Shown: positions 1 to 10,940 of the stretch, one piece after another
Numbering within the stretch: the stretch's first letter is position 1
Layout of the letters: each line of letters opens with the position of its first letter
Source of the DNA: Selaginella moellendorffii
Taxonomy: Eukaryota; Streptophyta; Lycopodiopsida; Selaginellales; Selaginellaceae
DNA length: 64,000 nucleotides
Direction of reading: 5' to 3'
Assembly (NCBI RefSeq): GCF_000143415.4
Contig: NW_003314276.1
Location: 1,326,258-1,390,257 of the forward strand
Made by a program: the position numbers and the translations under genes
Notes under the pieces: generated by a model
What the model saw: only the letters and a program-made list of their open reading frames with translations
What the model was told of the DNA's origin: nothing
The model's database searches: none

Positions 1-304
1 GCTGGAAACGATTCGGTATGCCGAGAGCCTCTGTGGCGCCACCTTGAGCAGGTGACGATGTAGAGACAGATTTTCCCTCTCACTTCTCTTGCAACATTGG
101 CAGACGTCACAAAGCAAGCTTAAATGATGGAGAAAACCGAGCAGCTCCGGCATTTGATCTGAAAGCTCGTCGCTCTCAAAGACAGGCAAACGTCCTATTG
201 TTGTTCTTTCTCTACAGTAAAAATTTTGAGCTCAAATGACGAGAGCTGAGTACGTAGGTAGCTACTCATTACTGTCCTGCCACGACTCAAGGGCCGCAAA
301 AAAC

Positions 305-1090
305 CTCTGTCAACCGAAGTAGACCCCCTCGATGATAAGAGCAGTCAGGTCCCTGGGCTCGTCGTCATCCTCGCGAGCACTCTCGAAGCACTTGAGGTAG
401 ACATCCCGGTCCACAAACTCGTGGTGGCGGCCAGAAGCAGCGGCAGCAAACAAGACATTGGGAAACACAGCCACGCTGCGATCCAAGTAGGCCAGCATCA
501 TCCTCCTGCATCGCCCATTCCCATCCACAAACGGATGGACGCACTCAAACTTGTAGAAGAATTCCGAGGCCAGCACCAGGAGCTGCTCCACCGTCTTGCA
601 GCTGATTGTCGTCCGCTGCAGATCCGCGTTGGTCTTGCTCACCAACTTGGACAGCTTCGGCCGGATTGCCCAGGCATCCGCGTAGAAGTGCTGCCTTCCG
701 CTGCTCGAAGCCTGCGATGTCCGGCCTGCCCGACTCCACCTGAGCTTGTCGTTGTTGACGCTGGGAGCCTCCTCCTGATCCTAGAGCCACCATGTCTTGT
801 TGAATGCTCGGGACAGGCAGCGGACTTGTTCCAATCTCTCGTCCGGAGCCACCACTTTGTCGTCCAAGTCCACTTGGAGCTGCTCCAGGGCGTGGAGTGT
901 TTCATCCCGTTCCAGCTCCAGCTTGTTCACCTGGAACAGGAAGTCGGCCATGGCGTCGCACTGCGCGTACACGTCCAGCGCCCATGCTTTGGCATCGCCG
1001 TCCAGCGCCTGGAACCTCTTCGCGTACCCGCAAATGGCGTCCGCCATGCTGCTCGTCGCCGGGGCTCCGTCGCCATCGCACCTCCGCCCA
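305..1090 (-). pseudogene. Fic-domain protein pseudogene (copy 1)
   Basis: This is a broken copy of the intact gene at 30301-31242. The Fic motif HPFVDGNGR is still readable near 500-530, as are the N-terminal helical part (about 780-1047) and the C-terminal part (310-500). They now lie in different frames because of several deletions relative to the intact copy, including an 18-bp loss near 610 and a loss near 705 that removes about 30 bp. The start region near 1075-1100 has also diverged and the start codon of the intact copy is not present. No full-length protein can be made. Confidence 0.88.
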
Positions 1091-1371
1091 TCTTATGCCC
1101 TAACCTCAACCAACAAGGGCTCCCTTTTATACCCTTTTCATTTTAAAGTTTACAAAAGGTGGCTATGTATAAAGCTTTCTCAAATTTGTATAAACCTATA
1201 TTCCGAGAATATTCCATGGCCCCTCAAAATACAAACAATGTGTAACCATCTTTGTAGTACTTGGTACCTGAGAACCGAACATGCTATCCAGCTGGCCTGT
1301 TGAAATCCCACAAACTCATTTTCACAGCACAGGAAAGTGTTTGTCCATACCTCAAGTATCACTTCAATCAT

Positions 1372-2943
1372 GCTCGAGCCCGCTTCTTCCCCTTGTTTTG
1401 CAGCGCAGAAGCACGAAATCAGCTTGAAATACAAAGATGTCACACCCTGTCCAAAGATCACATTGCCAAGGTGAGAATCTCAACACTCTAGAATCCTCAA
1501 GTCTCACCTCCCGCGAGAATTCCAGGCAACAACAGCCATGGACAAGTTCCTCCAAAGCGTCGACTCGAATCCCCATAGACGAGACGCAGCCGAGCCTTGC
1601 TACTCGCTGCACGAGCCAGGAGAACTCGTCTATGGAACCGCTCTCGTCTTTCACGGATTCGGGCAATTCCACAGTTGCTCGCGGACTACCTGTTTGACAA
1701 TGGCTTCAATGTCTACCAGCCTTGCCTTGCTCGCCACTATCTCGGAAATCCGACTCTAAACTGGCCGTAGGTGACACATCTTAAAGTTCGCTCTTTACTT
1801 TCATCTCCACCCAGGTTGATCTCAAGCCGGAACTGAAAGAGAAGATCCGGCAAAACTTCCTCAAGGATCCGGTCCTAGCCAAGGAGCTCTATACCTCTGT
1901 AAGTCTTCTGCTATAACGTTTTCATCCTGCTGACAGTCTGCTGGCCTGTGTTCTTCGTGATTGTTGTCCCAAGACACCATGCAGCCAGTTCGCTCCCTTT
2001 CCCCCGAAATGTCTGATATAATCGCTGCGCTCGACCAAGGTGATCGTAGCCAGGATTTCCAGAGGTCTGTGAGCGCGGCTCTTCACCTCCAAAATGAACT
2101 AACCACTTGGCTGCCAGGTTTTTCGACTCGAGCCACTTGGACTACTTCACGGAAGCCGAGCAGCGACTAGAAGATGTGCATGCTCTGCCAGGCCCGATCT
2201 TCGCGATAGGCATCTCGATGGGAGGTGCCACTGCGTTGCATCTCGCCAACACTTATCCAGACACAATCTCGAAAGTCGTAGCGTACGCCCCGCTCCTGAA
2301 GGTAGGACGAAACTTAGCCTTCGAAAGACAAGAACCGTGAACAAACTTACTAATGATCGATCGATCTTCTGGCCAGACCATGGATGATTCAAGGAGAGAA
2401 TTTGCTCTGGCGATCGGCCCGCTGGACGTGAAAGAAACCGGATGGGAGCCGTCGCTCCAGTTCACAGTGGGATGCCTTGTGGCAATCGACCTGTGTGGGA
2501 CTCGCGTTAGCCAATCCAACATAGATAATCTCCCAAAGAAAGTCACTACCTTGCTACTCTTCACGGCAAACGAAGACTCGGCCGACCTTCCAACGCAGGA
2601 GAAATTCGCGCAACGATTAAAATCCATCTCCTCCGGTAGGATGCTTTGATCTTCAACAATGTGGAAAAATTCTCCCGTCGCTACTGTCCCAGATGGAGTG
2701 CCACACCTGCATTACACATATCGCCGCGAGCTGGAAGTCCCGCACGCGATGATCCACCCAAACGAGGTAGGAAATCGAGAAATTCTCGAGAGATTTCTAA
2801 CCTCTCGCTTGGCGCAGAGGCCGATCGCGAACAAGCTGTGGAGAAAAATGTACCAGGAGACATTTCGATTCCTGACCGCCGGGAGGGCGCGGTCGATTCG
2901 CTGCGCCAAGACGAAACCCTACCCCAAGTACCATAAACCCTAA
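1372..2943 (+). pseudogene. Alpha/beta hydrolase pseudogene (copy 1)
   Basis: This is a copy of the spliced gene at 31524-33127. All exons can be followed, including the nucleophile elbow GISMGG (near 2210-2230) and the C-terminal exon with PHAMIHPNE. A loss of about 10 bp near 1668, just after the HGFG oxyanion-hole motif, shifts the frame. A 6-bp loss sits at the acceptor of the third coding exon near 1975. The end of the last exon is also altered, with a different C-terminus. The segment at 2304-2379 carries a stop codon, which supports its being an intron in both copies. Confidence 0.87.
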
Positions 2944-3188
2944 AACCGCAAGCTTTTATCTCCTCGTGAGAGCAAGCAAACTAAACGCTACGAGCTAGAA
3001 CTTTGGATCATAACAGATAGAAGTTTTTCGTTGTGATCATCTTCTCAAGCTCCTGTTACTTTCAAAAGAACTTAGAACCCTTTGGAACTTGACGCTTGCT
3101 CAACCTGCATGGAAGAAAGAACGTCGATGAGAACACGAGAAAAGAGAGAACCACCATTGGAACTCGGCATGGATGGTGTGGAGTCGCT

Positions 3189-3755
3189 TCACTGCTCACC
3201 ATCCGAAGCTGTGGATTGCTGGCCTTGAGCCTGCAATTGCTGGGCTTGGGTTTGTTGATCCAGCTGCCACTGCTGCTGCTGCTGCTGCTGTGGCAACGCC
3301 ATGTACTGCATTGGCGGCCGCTGCTGCTGCGTGTAGAGCACTGGATCCATTGGAATGGCCGGCCTTCCAATCACTCCCCCAGGAATCATGTAGAGTAGCA
3401 TGTCTGGAGCTCTGATCGGCAGCACGGATCATGAGACACCCAGCGCCTTGTCCTTGGCATCCTTGCATGGCACGATGTCCACCAGGAAATCAAAGATGTC
3501 CGTGCGAGTGACTGCCGCCGCAATGTCATTCTTCTGGAGCATCTCGCGTGCAGCGTCAGCTCCAGGATGAACATCTTGCATGCCTTGGCAAAGAGCACAG
3601 GTGCCTCACTTGAGATCATCCTCATGTCCTTGTCTGCCTTCATGATCTTCTTGATGTGCACTAGGGGCAAGCTGTGCATCTTGAAATCCATCATCTCCTA
3701 GATATCTTGCATCTGCCCCACCCAAAAGTCTTGCATTTGCTGCATCTGTCTTTGA
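3189..3755 (-). pseudogene. NF-YC pseudogene (copy 1, truncated)
   Basis: The C-terminal Gln-rich tail (3189-3420) and the histone-fold helices ([15 protein letters not shown] to [14 protein letters not shown], about 3540-3680, read on the minus strand) are recognisable. They are separated by frameshifts, and the HTEENKRR segment is deleted. The N-terminal part is missing: homology with the intact gene at 33431-34201 stops at about 3750, where transposon debris begins. This is a dead, truncated gene copy. Confidence 0.9.
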
Positions 3756-3807
3756 CTCTGGAGTAGCAGTTGATGCTATGTAGTTATTGTTGAACAATCA
3801 AACTTAA

Positions 3808-4053
3808 TTGATGGTGGCATTCATAGCATGTGGTATAACTTCTCTTGGTCTTGTTACTAATCTTCAAGTTTGGCCAGAGTTGTTTTGTGGGAGTCCTAGA
3901 GATGATATATACTATTGGTTCGATTACTTTACAGTGATTATTACATATTATTCTTGGGATGATATTTGGTATTTGCATGAATTTCCCATGTGTTTCCAAG
4001 GGACAACACTTCAATGGTACAATGGTTTGAGTGTAGTCAATCATGAGGATTAA
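3808..4053 (+). mobile_element. Gag-like retroelement fragment
   Basis: This short open stretch contains a segment reading FPMCFQGTTLQWYNGL. That resembles the Gag capsid region of plant Ty3/gypsy elements, where a hydrophobic run is followed by a G-x-A/T-L-x-W motif. A second, more diverged copy in the same orientation lies at 28881-29100, at the far side of the transposon block. It is a fragment with no intact frame beyond about 80 codons. The Gag assignment rests on this motif only. Confidence 0.5.
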
Positions 4054-4420
4054 AGTATTCTCTTAAACATCTTTAAATATGCATTTGAACATATCAACGA
4101 TGATGTTTTCTAACAAATGTATCATCTTCATCAAGGTGTAAGTTCTTGAATTCGGACTTCCTGGGAGATCACCCAACCCAATACTATTCAAACCTATTCA
4201 AACCCAAGGATGCTTAACCCCAAATACCTTAAAATCCTTAATCAATTAAAAAAATGGGTGCACTCTTATTCATGGGGCTTTTTCTTCTATATTTGAACTC
4301 CATGGATTGTTTCTTAAGTCGTTCTCTTTGGTTACTTACAATCCACTATCCTTTTCCACAAGTTCACATCCTCGTGAACGGAAGCTGAGAGCCATAACTT
4401 TCCCAAGAGCCTTGCTCTTT

Positions 4421-5528
4421 TGACACCCTACCCCTTGGGTCGAGCTTAGCCAAAGCAAACTAGACTTGCCAAATGTCAATCAGCATATGGTATGATTCCC
4501 TTAGCCAACTAACAGAGTCAGACCAGCTATTGTAAGGAACCAACTCTCGAGGTGTCGTAGGCTAAAAGATCCCCAAAGGCACGACCAAAATGATAAAGAG
4601 TTCATCGAATGGGACTGAGTTTAACATCGAGTCCAAGACTGACTTTGAGACCGAGTTCAAGATAGAGTTCGGGATCAAGTCGAAGGCCAACTCTGAGACC
4701 GAGTTCGAAACCAAGTTCGAGATCTGAGATTGGGTTCAAGACCGAGTCTAAATATTAATATATGTTGTGGGGTGAAAGCCCAAAGCATGTGTCTCCCAAG
4801 GGGGGTACAGGGGGTTCCAAAAGTATAGTAAAGATAGTGGGGTTTAGGAATTAATTTTAAAGGAATTTTCTAGTGGTGTTTCTAAATTGACTTGAGGTTG
4901 AGACTGGGGTTTAGGGGCCTTAGGTAGGAGTGAGTATAGACTCGGGTAGTACTAGAGGGGCTACCCAAGAAAGTGCTCAAGAGTAACTCCCACTCCCAAA
5001 AGGGAAATCAATTGCGGTGGTGGAGTGGTGCCCCACTTAAGTACCTTACGACTCATTGGTCCTCACCCCTTTTTAGGGGCTTGTGCCTTCCTTTCGGGAT
5101 GGAAATGGGGGAATAGAGGTACCCATACTTGACTATTAGGCTATGGTGTTTCCCACTGGTGCTCTGAAGCAAGTCTTACACCCAAGGTTTGGGATTTAAA
5201 AGGTCCAATGATCAAGTCTTGTTATACCAAGGGATGTTAAGAACTTGGAGGCTTGGTGTGCTTGGCTACTTGTGCTTATGGGGATTGTAGCCGAATCTTA
5301 AGTCCAGTCTAACCTAGGGAGGGAGATTGGGAGAGATTTGCGAATCCATAGATGGATTGCTAACACTTTGTTGCTTATGTAGTGAATAGCTGAAATCAAA
5401 TAGGACCAAGTAGGAGCTAGTACAATAGGCAAGAACCTTAGCGATGAAACTTAACTAAGGGCAAGGCAGTGTTGGTCAAATAGACAAGGCAAGCTGGCAA
5501 ATTGGAAAGGAAAAATTTATGACTTACA
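4421..5528 (+). mobile_element. Old LTR, related to the LTRs at 15519 and 20851
   Basis: This begins TGACACCCTA and ends CTTACA. It is followed three bases later by a consensus primer-binding site (5532-5544, TGGTATCAGAGCC), the complement of the 3' end of initiator tRNA-Met. Internal landmarks match the two younger LTRs: GTGAAAGCCCAAAGC followed by CTCCCA and CCAAAAGTATAGTAA. A degenerate form of their minisatellite lies at about 4610-4750 (GAGTTCAAGAC- and GAGACCGAG-like units). The start is less certain than the end. No matching 3' LTR was found nearby. Confidence 0.75.
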
Positions 5529-5531
5529 ATT

Positions 5532-5544
5532 TGGTATCAGAGCC
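5532..5544 (+). other. Retroelement primer-binding site
   Basis: TGGTATCAGAGCC complements the 3' end of plant initiator tRNA-Met. It sits three bases downstream of the LTR terminus CTTACA, which fixes the LTR end and the direction of the element (plus strand). Confidence 0.85.
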
Positions 5545-5588
5545 TTTTCTTTAGTTTTAGTGAAGGATAAAGGCCGATTGCTGGGAGA

Positions 5589-6071
5589 TGGCAAAGATAG
5601 GGCATAAAAGAACCAAGGCGAAGACAAAACCTCCTCCAGAGCTGGAGCCTTCAGTCGAACAAGAATCTATGGATGAGGAATCCTTTACATAAGGAAGACT
5701 TTAGTGAAGAAACTTTTAAATAGGAGTCTAGTGGCAAGGTTCAGTTGTCCAAGGCTTGATTGGACGTTCTAGAAGGACAACTGGCACAAACCAATTCCCT
5801 GTTAAAAACTCTCATACGCAAGCTAAAACATGATGAGAAGCGGAAGAAAAAGCAAAAGACTGCATATGCTGGTAGCGCAAAAGGCATTGCCCCTTTAGTG
5901 GGGACTGAGGCGGAACCGAACAAAGTCGAACAAACTGAAGTGGAATCAATCCCTCGGGGATGGTCTAAAGTTGAGTTGAGCTCACGAGTTAAGCTCAATT
6001 CAACACAAGTCTGCTCAAGTCAACACAGTCAACTAGAAGTCTTACAAAGGAAATCTAAATTGAGCAAATGA
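5589..6071 (+). pseudogene. Decayed Gag N-terminal region
   Basis: Downstream of the primer-binding site an ATG at 5589 opens a frame beginning MAKIGHKRTKAKTK that is rich in Lys, Pro and Glu. It is broken by several stops near 5690-5730 and resumes in the same frame at 5760, with a short coiled-coil-like stretch (LAQTNSLLKTLIRKLK) followed by a basic run. Position and composition suggest the start of a Gag protein. No capsid or zinc-knuckle motif is visible here, so the call rests on context. Confidence 0.45.
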
Positions 6072-7140
6072 AAGTTCTAGCAAACTTTAAAATATTTAAA
6101 TACGTAAATATCTGAGTTAAAAGTTTTTATAAGATTAAATTGTTTAAAAAAGGCAAAGTTCACAAAAACCTATCTTTTATAAAGTTATATTATTTTATTA
6201 TGACTACTGCTATAGCTGTTATATTTTGATTTGACTACTTAATATTTTGAATAATTTTACAGCTGTAGATACTATTCCTTCATTCAGAAGATTTTTTAGG
6301 GTTCTTGAGAAGATGGGAAGCAAGGAAAATACAAGATCTATGAGTAGAAGTTGCAATGGAAAAGAATTTGAGAATGCTAATTTTGTTTTACTACCACAAT
6401 TTCCATATTACACTCGTGGTCCTTATTACCCATCTAGGAATGTAGAGACCACTTGATAAAAATGCTTCTGTTATTTCTAAAACAACAATTTAGAGCAAGA
6501 GAAATGAAGAAATGAATAGCAAGGCGGAAAGCATTAAGAAATTTACTCCATAAAACTTTTTATGACATTTATAATTTACATATTAATTCGTATCAAAAGC
6601 TTTGTTGCTTGCCTATATCGCAATCTTCTCATATAATAAGACCAAGGTATATTTTTGCAGTGAATCCTCATTAAAAGTTTTCGAGAGTTGTTTGTGAATA
6701 ATAATAAAAGAAATCGAAATCTTTCAAAAGACTCAAAAGTAAAATCATATCAAAGAATCAACTTTATTTACATTTCCAAGACTGAAAAGCAATTTCACAT
6801 AAGAGAATGGTAGCATGCCAATGTGCTCTGCCACTGAAATATGGTCTATATTTCCTTACAATCTATTTCCCTAGACATTTAGCATGTGTAAAAAAGAATA
6901 TATGTGTAGCAAAGTAGGATTTCATCATAATGATAAAGTATGTGTATACATGATAATCTAAAATTTTAGAAGCTCTTATGTTTACAAGCAAGCTATGATT
7001 ATAAAGCCCCATTTCCAAGACTGATATTTAAAGAATTTGAGTATTTTGAGTATTATCAGTGTCATAATAAATAAACCTCATTCCCAAGACTAAAACTTAG
7101 TATATAAACTATTTAGAAAAGTTATAGTCATCATAGTTTT
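6072..7140. other. AT-rich stretch without a recognisable gene
   Basis: Both strands are AT-rich with frequent stops. A 69-codon open frame at 6247-6456 has no recognisable feature. This is probably decayed transposon sequence. Confidence 0.5.
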
Positions 7141-7149
7141 TTTGTTCTT

Positions 7150-7815
7150 CTTGAGCTCCTTGGAAGTTTCCTTTTGAGGAAATATCTTCCGGCGGATGAA
7201 ATGGTTCCGTCCCCAAAATATATTCCAGTTCATCCAACGAAATTAGTTGCCGAAGCGCTCCCTCGCAACTGGTACAAGCATTGGCTATTGCAAAATATGG
7301 GGTTTTTAGGCCACCCTATAGTGGAATGTAAGATCTAGAATTACTTTACTATACTATAGTATTGCCACTATTAAAAGAAAATATATAATAAAATGATATT
7401 AATTATAGGTAACATACTTTGTTCTAGAAAGTGCTATCATATCACATATAACTGTTTACAAAATGTTGAAGGAGGAGATGGCAACACACAAGTGCTACAA
7501 AGTGATGGTGATAGGTGAGAATGATAATTTGCAATTATGATATCTGACATTGACACTGACATCTGACACTTTCACTGACATCTTACAGTTTTACTGACAT
7601 TTAACACTTTCACAAACATCTAATATATAACAAGCTTTTCATTTTATGTAAGGATGCAATTAACTTTCTTCTACCTCATCATCAACATATTGATTTCTTT
7701 TATGCTTCCTCCTATATTAGTATTGTGGGGAAGATTCACTTTGCATATGTTGAGCCATGGCTTTGCATAGTCAGGGAGACTTCCAAAGCCTCCAATTCTA
7801 GAAACTCCAAGTGAC
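7150..7815 (+). pseudogene. Unrecognised spliced-looking coding remnants
   Basis: Three blocks read as plausible protein between AT-rich spacers. At 7150-7327 there is a stretch including AEALPRNWYKHWLLQNMGFLG, followed by a GTAAGA donor-like site. At 7409-7518, after an ATAG acceptor-like site, there is a stretch including HITVYKMLKEEMATHKCYK. At 7651-7813 there is a stretch including YISIVGKIHFAYVEPWLCIV that ends in TGA. The family is not recognised and the splice phases do not join cleanly, so the gene is either decayed or wrongly modelled. It ends about 40 bp from the end of the antisense gene at 7853-10279 (tail to tail). Confidence 0.4.
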
Positions 7816-7852
7816 TGTGATATATAAATAGAATTAAACATATATTGAAATT

Positions 7853-10279
7853 TTAATAAACATAATTCCTTGAGGTTGGAAATCCTCTGAACCGGCGTTT
7901 AAAGAAATGATGTTCTTCAATAGCAAACACCAACCTACCAAAGTCATGTGCTGCCTCCACTATAGAACCACTACCTACTATGTAATCAATCACAGCACCA
8001 TCTGATGGGCAATAGAGCTCAAGTAAGACTTGTATCGCCAATAGAGTTCGAAATCTATACCCTGGAAACGTCTTGCGGATTTGCTCATCCACAAGGTTGG
8101 GTATGAACTGTTGTACCCAGACAAAACATGTGTTGTATGTTTGCTATCACGAAACCCATCATGTGTGTTTCTGCAGAAAGCATGATAGGTCTATATCATA
8201 ATCTAGAAAATAAAAATGTTTAGAAATTAGATAAAAATATATAATACATACTCACCTTTTCAAGCTTCCCTTGGACGCCCCTCATATTGATGCTAATAGG
8301 ATCCATAATGCATCTGGAAGAAAATGCCTTGAAATGCACTTCTGCTACGCATGTCATAAGCTTATACATCCAGTTGGGGTCGTTTGGTAGGATGAAGATG
8401 ACATGGCCAATTTCGAGCATAAGTGTTTTGGACAAGAGGAATGCATTGTGCATGTGGTCAGGTGTGAGAAAGTTCCAATCCTCAACTTTCCCATCAATAT
8501 CTGAAAGACCATCTGGAAAGTCAAAGAGAATGAAGTCCGCAACTGGGAGCAAGGGCCTTTGTATCTTTCGGCACCAACGGTTGNNNNNNNNNNNNNNNNN
8601 NNNNNNNNNNNNNNNNNNNNNNNNNNNNNNNNNNNNNNNNNNNNNNNNNNNNNNNNNNNNNNNNNNNNNNNNNNNNNNNNNNNNNNNNNNNNNNNNNNNN
8701 NNNNNNNNNNNNNNNNNNNNNNNNNNNNNNNNNNNNNNNNNNNNNNNNNNNNNNNNNNNNNNNNNNNNNNNNNNNNNNNNNNNNNNNNNNNNNNNNNNNN
8801 NNNNNNNNNNNNNNNNNNNNNNNNNNNNNNNNNNNNNNNNNNNNNNNNNNNNNNNNNNNNNNNNNNNNNNNNNNNNNNNNNNNNNNNNNNNNNNNNNNNN
8901 NNNNNNNNNNNNNNNNNNNNNNNNNNNNNNNNNNNNNNNNNNNNNNNNNNACCTGATCCGGATCTTGGTTGTTTGATGGTTGAACTGAAGCCTGATCCTA
9001 GCTGTCTGGTGGTGGAATGCGAACTTGATCTGGAGCTTTCTCATCTTCGTCTCTATCATCACTGGCATTGCCATCATTGTTAGTATTGACAACTTCCTCG
9101 TGATCTAGTGTACAAGTCTCCTTCCCTAGGAGCTCCAACTCCCAAGGGCATTCTATCTTCCGTGCCTTTGGAACTCTTACAAACATTGTTCGGTACATTC
9201 CTCCATCCTTTACGCCTTTTGTAACAAGTTGAGTGAAAACTAGTGCCTCAAATGGCATGCCTCTATATCAAATATATATGTAAACAATATATATTTAAAA
9301 AAAGTCTTAGAAATCATATTATACCTATAAGTTGCATGTCGCATGAAATAAGGCTGACTATATTGGCAATCATAAATTGTTGTGCTTGTAGACTTCTCTG
9401 GCAACCACCCCTTTTCGATCCCTTCCAATGATGTATTGATATAGGTGTTGAAAGACATGAATGTGCCATCTAGATCGTCACCAATGTGTGGTGCCAAGAA
9501 CTTCTCACCTTCACTTATAGTTTGCGTGATGTAGACAGCCCTTCTCATTATGTTCTTAAATAGTTCTAACAGTCCTTTCTCTTTGTTCATCAAGCAGACA
9601 TTGAGGAACTCTAGAGTCTCTATCTATTGCTTATATAGAAGTTTCAATTTTGCGATATTGTAAATTATGTCATCTAGAGTTTTGTTCACAGCAAAAGTAA
9701 CATATGCATAATTGAGAAAAATGAAGTGTGATAAGAAACTTACATTCATGAGAAGAAGCTTTGGCTCTAGTCTCTAGCCACTCCTTTGGCCTATGATTGT
9801 CTGCAATGCATACTAGTTTCTTCAACTTTGAAGACTTTGCATGCTGAATTTTATGCTCAATTTATACAAACTTAGTCGAGAGCTCTTCCCGACTCTTCTC
9901 CGAATATACAAGTTCGTAAGCATCTTGCTTGACCTTCACCAAAGGCTAAAAACCAAAACAATTAAAAGGAGCCCTTATAAAATGAAAGGGAAAGACATAC
10001 CTTGCACCACATAACGAGCATAAAACTGATTGGGTTGTTGAACCAAATTGTACCGCCATTTCGAGTGCGTGAGTGCCAAACAAATGTTGCGAAATCATCA
10101 TCATAATGTTGGCAGATGTCATCCTCACTTAAAAGTGAATGTGCCAAAATGAATGTGAAGTAAGAGTCAGTTGTTATCTTCTCATCCTCTTGTAGTTCAA
10201 GTGGAGAAGTCATGCTAGTGTCGGTGCCGAATTCACCAACTCCAGCTCCAACTTCAGCTCCAACTTCAGCAATATTCAA
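7853..10279 (-). pseudogene. Decayed gene with DNA-methyltransferase-like motifs
   Basis: Read on the minus strand, consecutive exon-like blocks are 10279-10001, about 9945-9744, about 9660-9310, about 9258-8998, then an assembly gap, 8583-8250 and 8092-7853. After the gap comes ADFILFDFPDGL followed by a segment ending GHVIFILPNDPNWMYKL. In the last block comes DYIVGSGSIVEAAHDFGRL followed by an Ile-Glu-Glu. These resemble motif IV (DPPY, here DFPD) and motif I (D-x-F-x-G-S-G) of amino-methylating DNA methyltransferases, in the permuted IV-then-I order of the beta class. In-frame stops occur near 9857 and 9600, so the copy is probably dead. The N-terminal blocks match nothing I recognise. 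The methyltransferase assignment is inference from two motifs. Confidence 0.38.
8584..8950. other. Assembly gap (367 Ns)
   Basis: An unbroken run of N. Open frames that cross it are artefacts. It interrupts the methyltransferase-like gene just upstream of its DFPD motif. Confidence 0.99.
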
Positions 10280-10346
10280 AGTCGTTAGTAATGCTTTCCA
10301 GTTTTTGCGCCTCTTAATTGATGTGCACTTGTTTTTGTATAAGCTT

Positions 10347-10940
10347 ATGAGTGAGCTTCCATCCTCCTATAATGGCAACATTTTCTTTGAGCTACCACCA
10401 CTTGTTAGCAGTATAGGTTCCAAATGGAAGGGGATGGAAACCAAGCAGGATGTCCACAATTGGTGCAAAATCAAGACCATATACTTCCAACATTTTGAAA
10501 GCATAGTGTCTATAGTTTATTGTGGCGAGCATTTAAATTGTGTGGATGAAGCATGCAATCAAAACCATTGTAGAAATTTTATATTTTTTGAAGGGTCTAC
10601 AGTCAATCCTCCAGCCTGTGACACCATTTCTGTTGAATTCAAGTATCCATTCTGCAAAAATGCTCCTCTATGTTATGCTATTTACGAGGCCAAGATGTAT
10701 TATTTTCTTCCATGGGATGGAGTGGCTGGAAGAGCTACAGTGTATGTTGGCACACATGCATCTAATGCAAGAAGGGTTACAAAGGAGTTCTCTCAACCGT
10801 TTCAAAAATGTTGTGTAGGAAGAGACTATAAGAAACTCATTTACAACTCCAAAGCATGTTCAAAAGACTGTCTTCAAGGATTTTATCGCAAACACCTTAC
10901 TCAATCCAAGTTGCCAAAAGACTCAACTAAAAAAGACTAG
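10347..10940 (+). CDS. Uncharacterised Cys-rich protein
   Basis: An open frame of 197 codons starts at an ATG at 10347. The frame stays open upstream to 10212, where it would overlap the antisense gene. The product has about 14 cysteines, several in Cys/His clusters such as CVDEACNQNHCRNF and CCVGRDYKKL, and ends in a Lys-rich tail. There is no signal peptide. I do not recognise the family. It starts about 70 bp from the start of the antisense methyltransferase-like gene, so the two are head to head, and both lie inside transposon debris. It may be a partial exon of a larger gene or a transposon-borne frame. Confidence 0.45.
   Translation: MSELPSSYNGNIFFELPPLVSSIGSKWKGMETKQDVHNWCKIKTIYFQHFESIVSIVYCGEHLNCVDEACNQNHCRNFIFFEGSTVNPPACDTISVEFKYPFCKNAPLCYAIYEAKMYYFLPWDGVAGRATVYVGTHASNARRVTKEFSQPFQKCCVGRDYKKLIYNSKACSKDCLQGFYRKHLTQSKLPKDSTKKD

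Larger units (their letters stand above)
1..3755. repeat. Segmental duplication, decayed copy (Fic / hydrolase / NF-YC block)
   Basis: This stretch aligns along its length with about 30050-34020: the same three genes in the same order and orientation, with shared intergenic sequence. It carries many small deletions relative to the other copy. Examples are 18 bp lost in the Fic gene near 610, about 10 bp lost in the hydrolase near 1668, and several indels in the NF-YC gene. Homology stops inside the NF-YC gene at about 3750, where AT-rich transposon debris begins. The left edge lies outside the window. The two copies are direct repeats about 30 kb apart. Confidence 0.93.

Noticed and set aside
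421-1303. Plus-strand frames antisense to the Fic pseudogene
   Set aside because: They are shadows of the minus-strand Fic reading frame. The same shadows appear over the intact copy at 30914-31292.
8220-9092. Long open frames crossing the run of Ns on both strands
   Set aside because: They are open only because Ns contain no stop codon.
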